The notes under the pieces are model-generated. The model ran no database searches. It saw only the letters and a list, made by a program, of their open reading frames with translations, and had not been told where the DNA came from. A stretch of DNA of 61,724 nt. Source: Oscillospiraceae bacterium (GTDB lineage: Bacteria > Bacillota > Clostridia > Oscillospirales > Oscillospiraceae). Both the position numbers and the translations under genes were made by a program. How positions within the stretch are numbered: the stretch's first letter is position 1; each line of letters starts with the position of its first letter. The stretch spans positions 1-61,724 of the forward strand of contig JAKSQD010000007.1 of NCBI GenBank assembly GCA_024404315.1, read 5' to 3'. This document shows positions 59,184 through 61,724 of this stretch, in pieces.

Positions 59184-60767
59184 ATGATTCGATTGAACAA
59201 CCTCGCACTTCCTGTGGATGCCTCGCAGGAAGAACTTTATAAAAAAGCAGCCAAGCTGCTGCGGATTCGACCCACCGATTTCAAGGAAGTCCAGGTGGTC
59301 AAACAGTCCATTGACGCTCGGCGCAAAAGTGATGTCCATATGGTTTACTGCGTCAATGTGGTAGTTGCAGAGGAAGCAGATGTCATGCGCCGTGTCCGGG
59401 ACAAAAACGCCTCTTTGCTCCCGACGACCCAATATTGTTTCCCAAAAGTCAAACGGAACAGCTCCCAAATGCCCATTGTGGTGGGTATGGGACCCGCTGG
59501 ACTGTTTGCCGCACTGTACCTGGCACGCAATGGCATTCCATCCATCGTGTTGGAACGGGGAGAGCCGGTAGAAAAGCGAGAACGCAGTGTAGAACACTTC
59601 TGGGCAACTGGTGAGCTGAATCCTTCCTCCAATGTCCAATTTGGCGAGGGGGGAGCGGGAACCTTTTCTGACGGCAAGCTGACCACCGGAACCCATGATA
59701 GCCGCATTCAAACCGTCTTGCAAACGCTGGTGGGAGCGGGGGCTCCTGGTGACGTGGCGTATTCCTTCCGCCCCCATGTGGGTACGGATGTCCTTCGAAA
59801 GGTGGTTCAGAATATCCGTTTGGAGCTGATTGACCGGGGCTGTGATGTCCGGTTTGGGCATCGGCTCTCCGGCCTCACCATCGAACAGGATCGCTTGAAA
59901 GCGGTGACTGTGACCACGCAGGATGGCGAGTATACGCTTTCCACGGACGCTTTGGTGCTAGCGCCTGGCCACAGCGCACGGGATACCTTCCAGCTTCTCC
60001 AGGAAGCGGGCATCCCCATGCAGCCCAAGCCCTTTGCCATCGGTGTGCGTATTGAGCACCGTCAGGAGGCCATCAGCCGTGCCCAGTACGGTGATTTTTG
60101 GAACCGTCTGCCGCCCAGCGATTACCGTTTGAGCTGTCATCTGCCAACCGGTCGCTCTGCCTTTTCCTTCTGTGTTTGCCCGGGTGGACAGGTGGTAGCT
60201 TCTGCGTCCGAAGAAGGTTTGCTGGTCACAAATGGCATGAGCTTGCGTGCCCGGGACGGTGAGAACATCAACGGCGGGTTCCTTGTCAACGTGATGCCGG
60301 AAGATTTCGGAAGCCGTGACCCCTTGGCTGGTGTGTCCTTCCAGCGAAAATGGGAACATGCGGCTTATCTGGCGGGCGGTGGCGGTTATGTAGCGCCTGC
60401 CCAACGAGTGGGGGACTTCTTGGAAAAAAGGCCGAGTACGAGCGCCGGAGCGGTTGCTCCCAGTTATCGTCCCGGTGTCAGGTGGACGCAGATGGATGGA
60501 ACCCTTCCCGGCTTTGTCACCGATACGCTGCGGGACGCTCTTCCGCTCTTTGACCGAAAGGTGCGTGGCTTTGCGGCGTCGGACGCTGTGCTCACCGGTG
60601 TGGAAACTCGCTCCTCGTCTCCCATCAAAATTCCCCGTGACGAGAGCTATCAGTGCGCCATCCGTGGTATCTATCCCTGCGGTGAAGGCTGTGGTTACGC
60701 TGGCGGCATCGTCAGCGCTGCGGTGGACGGCGTGAGAATCGCAGAAGCGGTCGCCGTGTGGGAGTGA
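59184..60767 (+). CDS. FAD-dependent dehydrogenase, COG2509 family
   Basis: A 527-aa flavoprotein. Residues 1-80 form a small N-terminal domain (RLNNLALPVDASQEELYKKAAKLL, then IDARRK) typical of the COG2509 group. The FAD motif GMGPAGLFAALYLARNG begins near residue 99, followed by QFGEGGAGTFSDGKL and, at the C-terminus, GIYPCGEGCGYAGGIVSAAVDG. The substrate is not known for the family. The frame runs upstream to 58950 across MITE copy B, which would add 78 false residues; the ATG at 59184 gives the usual N-terminus. Its ribosome-binding site is weak (GGTG). A dus gene follows 16 bases after its stop. Confidence 0.87.
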   Translation: MIRLNNLALPVDASQEELYKKAAKLLRIRPTDFKEVQVVKQSIDARRKSDVHMVYCVNVVVAEEADVMRRVRDKNASLLPTTQYCFPKVKRNSSQMPIVVGMGPAGLFAALYLARNGIPSIVLERGEPVEKRERSVEHFWATGELNPSSNVQFGEGGAGTFSDGKLTTGTHDSRIQTVLQTLVGAGAPGDVAYSFRPHVGTDVLRKVVQNIRLELIDRGCDVRFGHRLSGLTIEQDRLKAVTVTTQDGEYTLSTDALVLAPGHSARDTFQLLQEAGIPMQPKPFAIGVRIEHRQEAISRAQYGDFWNRLPPSDYRLSCHLPTGRSAFSFCVCPGGQVVASASEEGLLVTNGMSLRARDGENINGGFLVNVMPEDFGSRDPLAGVSFQRKWEHAAYLAGGGGYVAPAQRVGDFLEKRPSTSAGAVAPSYRPGVRWTQMDGTLPGFVTDTLRDALPLFDRKVRGFAASDAVLTGVETRSSSPIKIPRDESYQCAIRGIYPCGEGCGYAGGIVSAAVDGVRIAEAVAVWE

Positions 60768-60783
60768 GAAGGGGAGAAGGCTT

Positions 60784-61724
60784 ATGAAGTATTATTTCGC
60801 CCCGATGGAGGGAATCACCGGCCATCTGTATCGCAATCTCCATGCGCAGATGTTCCCGGGGATAACCACCTACTACGCCCCATTTGTTACACCACGCTCC
60901 AAGAAATCCCTCACCGCTCGGGAGAGCAACGACATCCATCCAGACAACAACGTGGGCTTGCGTCTGGTTCCTCAGATTTTAACCAACAGTGCGGAGGGCT
61001 TCCTGGAAACTGCCGAAGCCTTTGCGGATTTGGGCTATCCAGAGGTTAATCTCAACCTGGGTTGTCCTTCTGGAACGGTGGTTTCCAAGGGGAGGGGTTC
61101 GGGCTTTTTGGCATTTCAGCCAGAGCTGGAGCGTTTTTTGAAAGAGATTTATGCCAAATGTCCGCTCAAAATCTCCATCAAGACCCGGATTGGCTTGGAC
61201 TATGAGGAAGAATGGGAGGAACTGATGCCCATTTACAACCGTTTTCCCATTGACAAGCTCATCATCCATCCCCGTCTCCGCTCGGATTACTACAAAAACC
61301 ACCCTCATATGGAAGTATTTCGAGCTGCGGTTCGTCAGAGCGTCAATCCGGTTGTTTATAACGGCGACCTTTACACCCCCTTGGACGTAGAACGCTTTTC
61401 CGAGGAATTTCCCCAGCTGGATACCGTGATGATTGGCCGAGGGCTGCTGATAAATCCGGCGTTGGTTCGCCAGTGTCAGGGCGGAGAGCCTCTGCAAAAA
61501 GCAGAGCTGCGCTCCTTCCATGACGGAATCCTCTCCGCCTACCAAACGGTCATGCCCGGTGATCGAGCCGGTCTTTTCAAAATGAAAGAGCTTTGGACCT
61601 ATTGGGGGAAGCTTTTCCCTGATGCTGCAAAACCACTCAAGCAAATTCGAAAAGCCCAGCGATATGGAGATTACCACAGCGCTGTGGATGCTATTTTTCG
61701 AACGGAGCTGGTTTTACCTCGTTA
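60784..61724 (+). CDS. tRNA-dihydrouridine synthase (runs off window)
   Basis: Flavin enzyme that reduces uridine to dihydrouridine in tRNA; 313 codons are present and the window ends at TA, which may be the start of its stop codon. KYYFAPMEGITGHLYRN is the FMN-binding start, NLGCPSGTVVSKGRGSGFL contains the catalytic Cys, KTRIGLDYEEE and IIHPRLRSDYY follow, then VVYNGDLYTP and MIGRGLLINPAL. GGGGAGAAGG lies before the ATG. It forms a pair with the upstream COG2509 gene. The subfamily (DusA, B or C) cannot be fixed here. Confidence 0.93.
   Translation, partial: MKYYFAPMEGITGHLYRNLHAQMFPGITTYYAPFVTPRSKKSLTARESNDIHPDNNVGLRLVPQILTNSAEGFLETAEAFADLGYPEVNLNLGCPSGTVVSKGRGSGFLAFQPELERFLKEIYAKCPLKISIKTRIGLDYEEEWEELMPIYNRFPIDKLIIHPRLRSDYYKNHPHMEVFRAAVRQSVNPVVYNGDLYTPLDVERFSEEFPQLDTVMIGRGLLINPALVRQCQGGEPLQKAELRSFHDGILSAYQTVMPGDRAGLFKMKELWTYWGKLFPDAAKPLKQIRKAQRYGDYHSAVDAIFRTELVLPR

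Overview
The window looks like a chromosome segment of a spore-forming, gut-type member of the Clostridia, most likely Oscillospiraceae/Ruminococcaceae. The reasons are the gene order shared with Firmicutes (yicC-remA-gmk-rpoZ-priA-def-fmt-rsmB-rlmN-prpC-prkC-rsgA-thiN-spoVM, and nusB-xseA-xseB-ispA-dxs-tlyA-nadK-argR-recN), a clostridial-type SipL, an IspH-S1 fusion, sigma-A promoters with 17-bp spacers, a moderately GC-rich composition, and 160-bp non-coding inverted-repeat elements. The taxonomic placement is inference; there is no rRNA gene to test it.

Layout. 1-3.4 kb: GerW/YtfJ, a D,D-carboxypeptidase, RluB and an RpiR-type regulator. 3.5-8.3 kb: a flavoprotein, a MITE-like element, then cmk-plsC-ispH/rpsA. 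8.5-11.9 kb: carD, ispD-ispF, and a DUF3343/cysteine desulfurase pair. 12-14.2 kb: the c-di-AMP synthase pair cdaA-cdaR. 14.2-30.9 kb: one long plus-strand housekeeping block (yicC to thiN) that runs into the spore-coat basement genes: a 50-codon membrane peptide, a 23-codon spoVM, sipL and spoIVA. 31-32.5 kb: glpK. 32.6-37.7 kb, minus strand: a zinc-ribbon protein and efp, then a lysine operon (asd-dapA-dapB-ACT protein) led by a promoter, a lysine riboswitch and a terminator. 37.7-44.1 kb: accessory genes (secreted and membrane unknowns, a cyclophilin lipoprotein, a 3-methyladenine glycosylase, a MATE pump, a DUF308 protein) and a second MITE. 44.2-54.5 kb: the plus-strand nusB-to-recN block, with recN under its own SOS-type promoter. 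54.5-58.7 kb, minus strand: a PutP symporter, a TetR regulator and glycogen synthase. 58.9-61.7 kb: an inverted copy of the second MITE, a COG2509-type FAD protein, and a Dus tRNA synthase that runs off the window.

How the genes work together. Five isoprenoid genes (dxs, ispD, ispF, ispH, ispA) sit in three clusters. Def and Fmt handle N-formyl-methionine. PrpC and PrkC are an opposed phosphatase/kinase pair sensing muropeptides. CdaR regulates CdaA. SpoVM, SipL and SpoIVA together form the spore coat basement layer.

Most notable observations: a 23-codon spoVM too small for ordinary gene callers; an internal Shine-Dalgarno that could release the S1 half of the IspH-S1 fusion as a separate protein; a near-identical inverted pair of 160-bp MITEs, one abutting a stop codon and one creating a false N-terminal extension; a lone double-ACT protein in the lysine operon; an in-frame TGA that splits one unknown membrane gene; and a GAAC-N4-GTTC box cluster at recN. 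No tRNA, rRNA, CRISPR array, prophage or insertion sequence transposase was seen.
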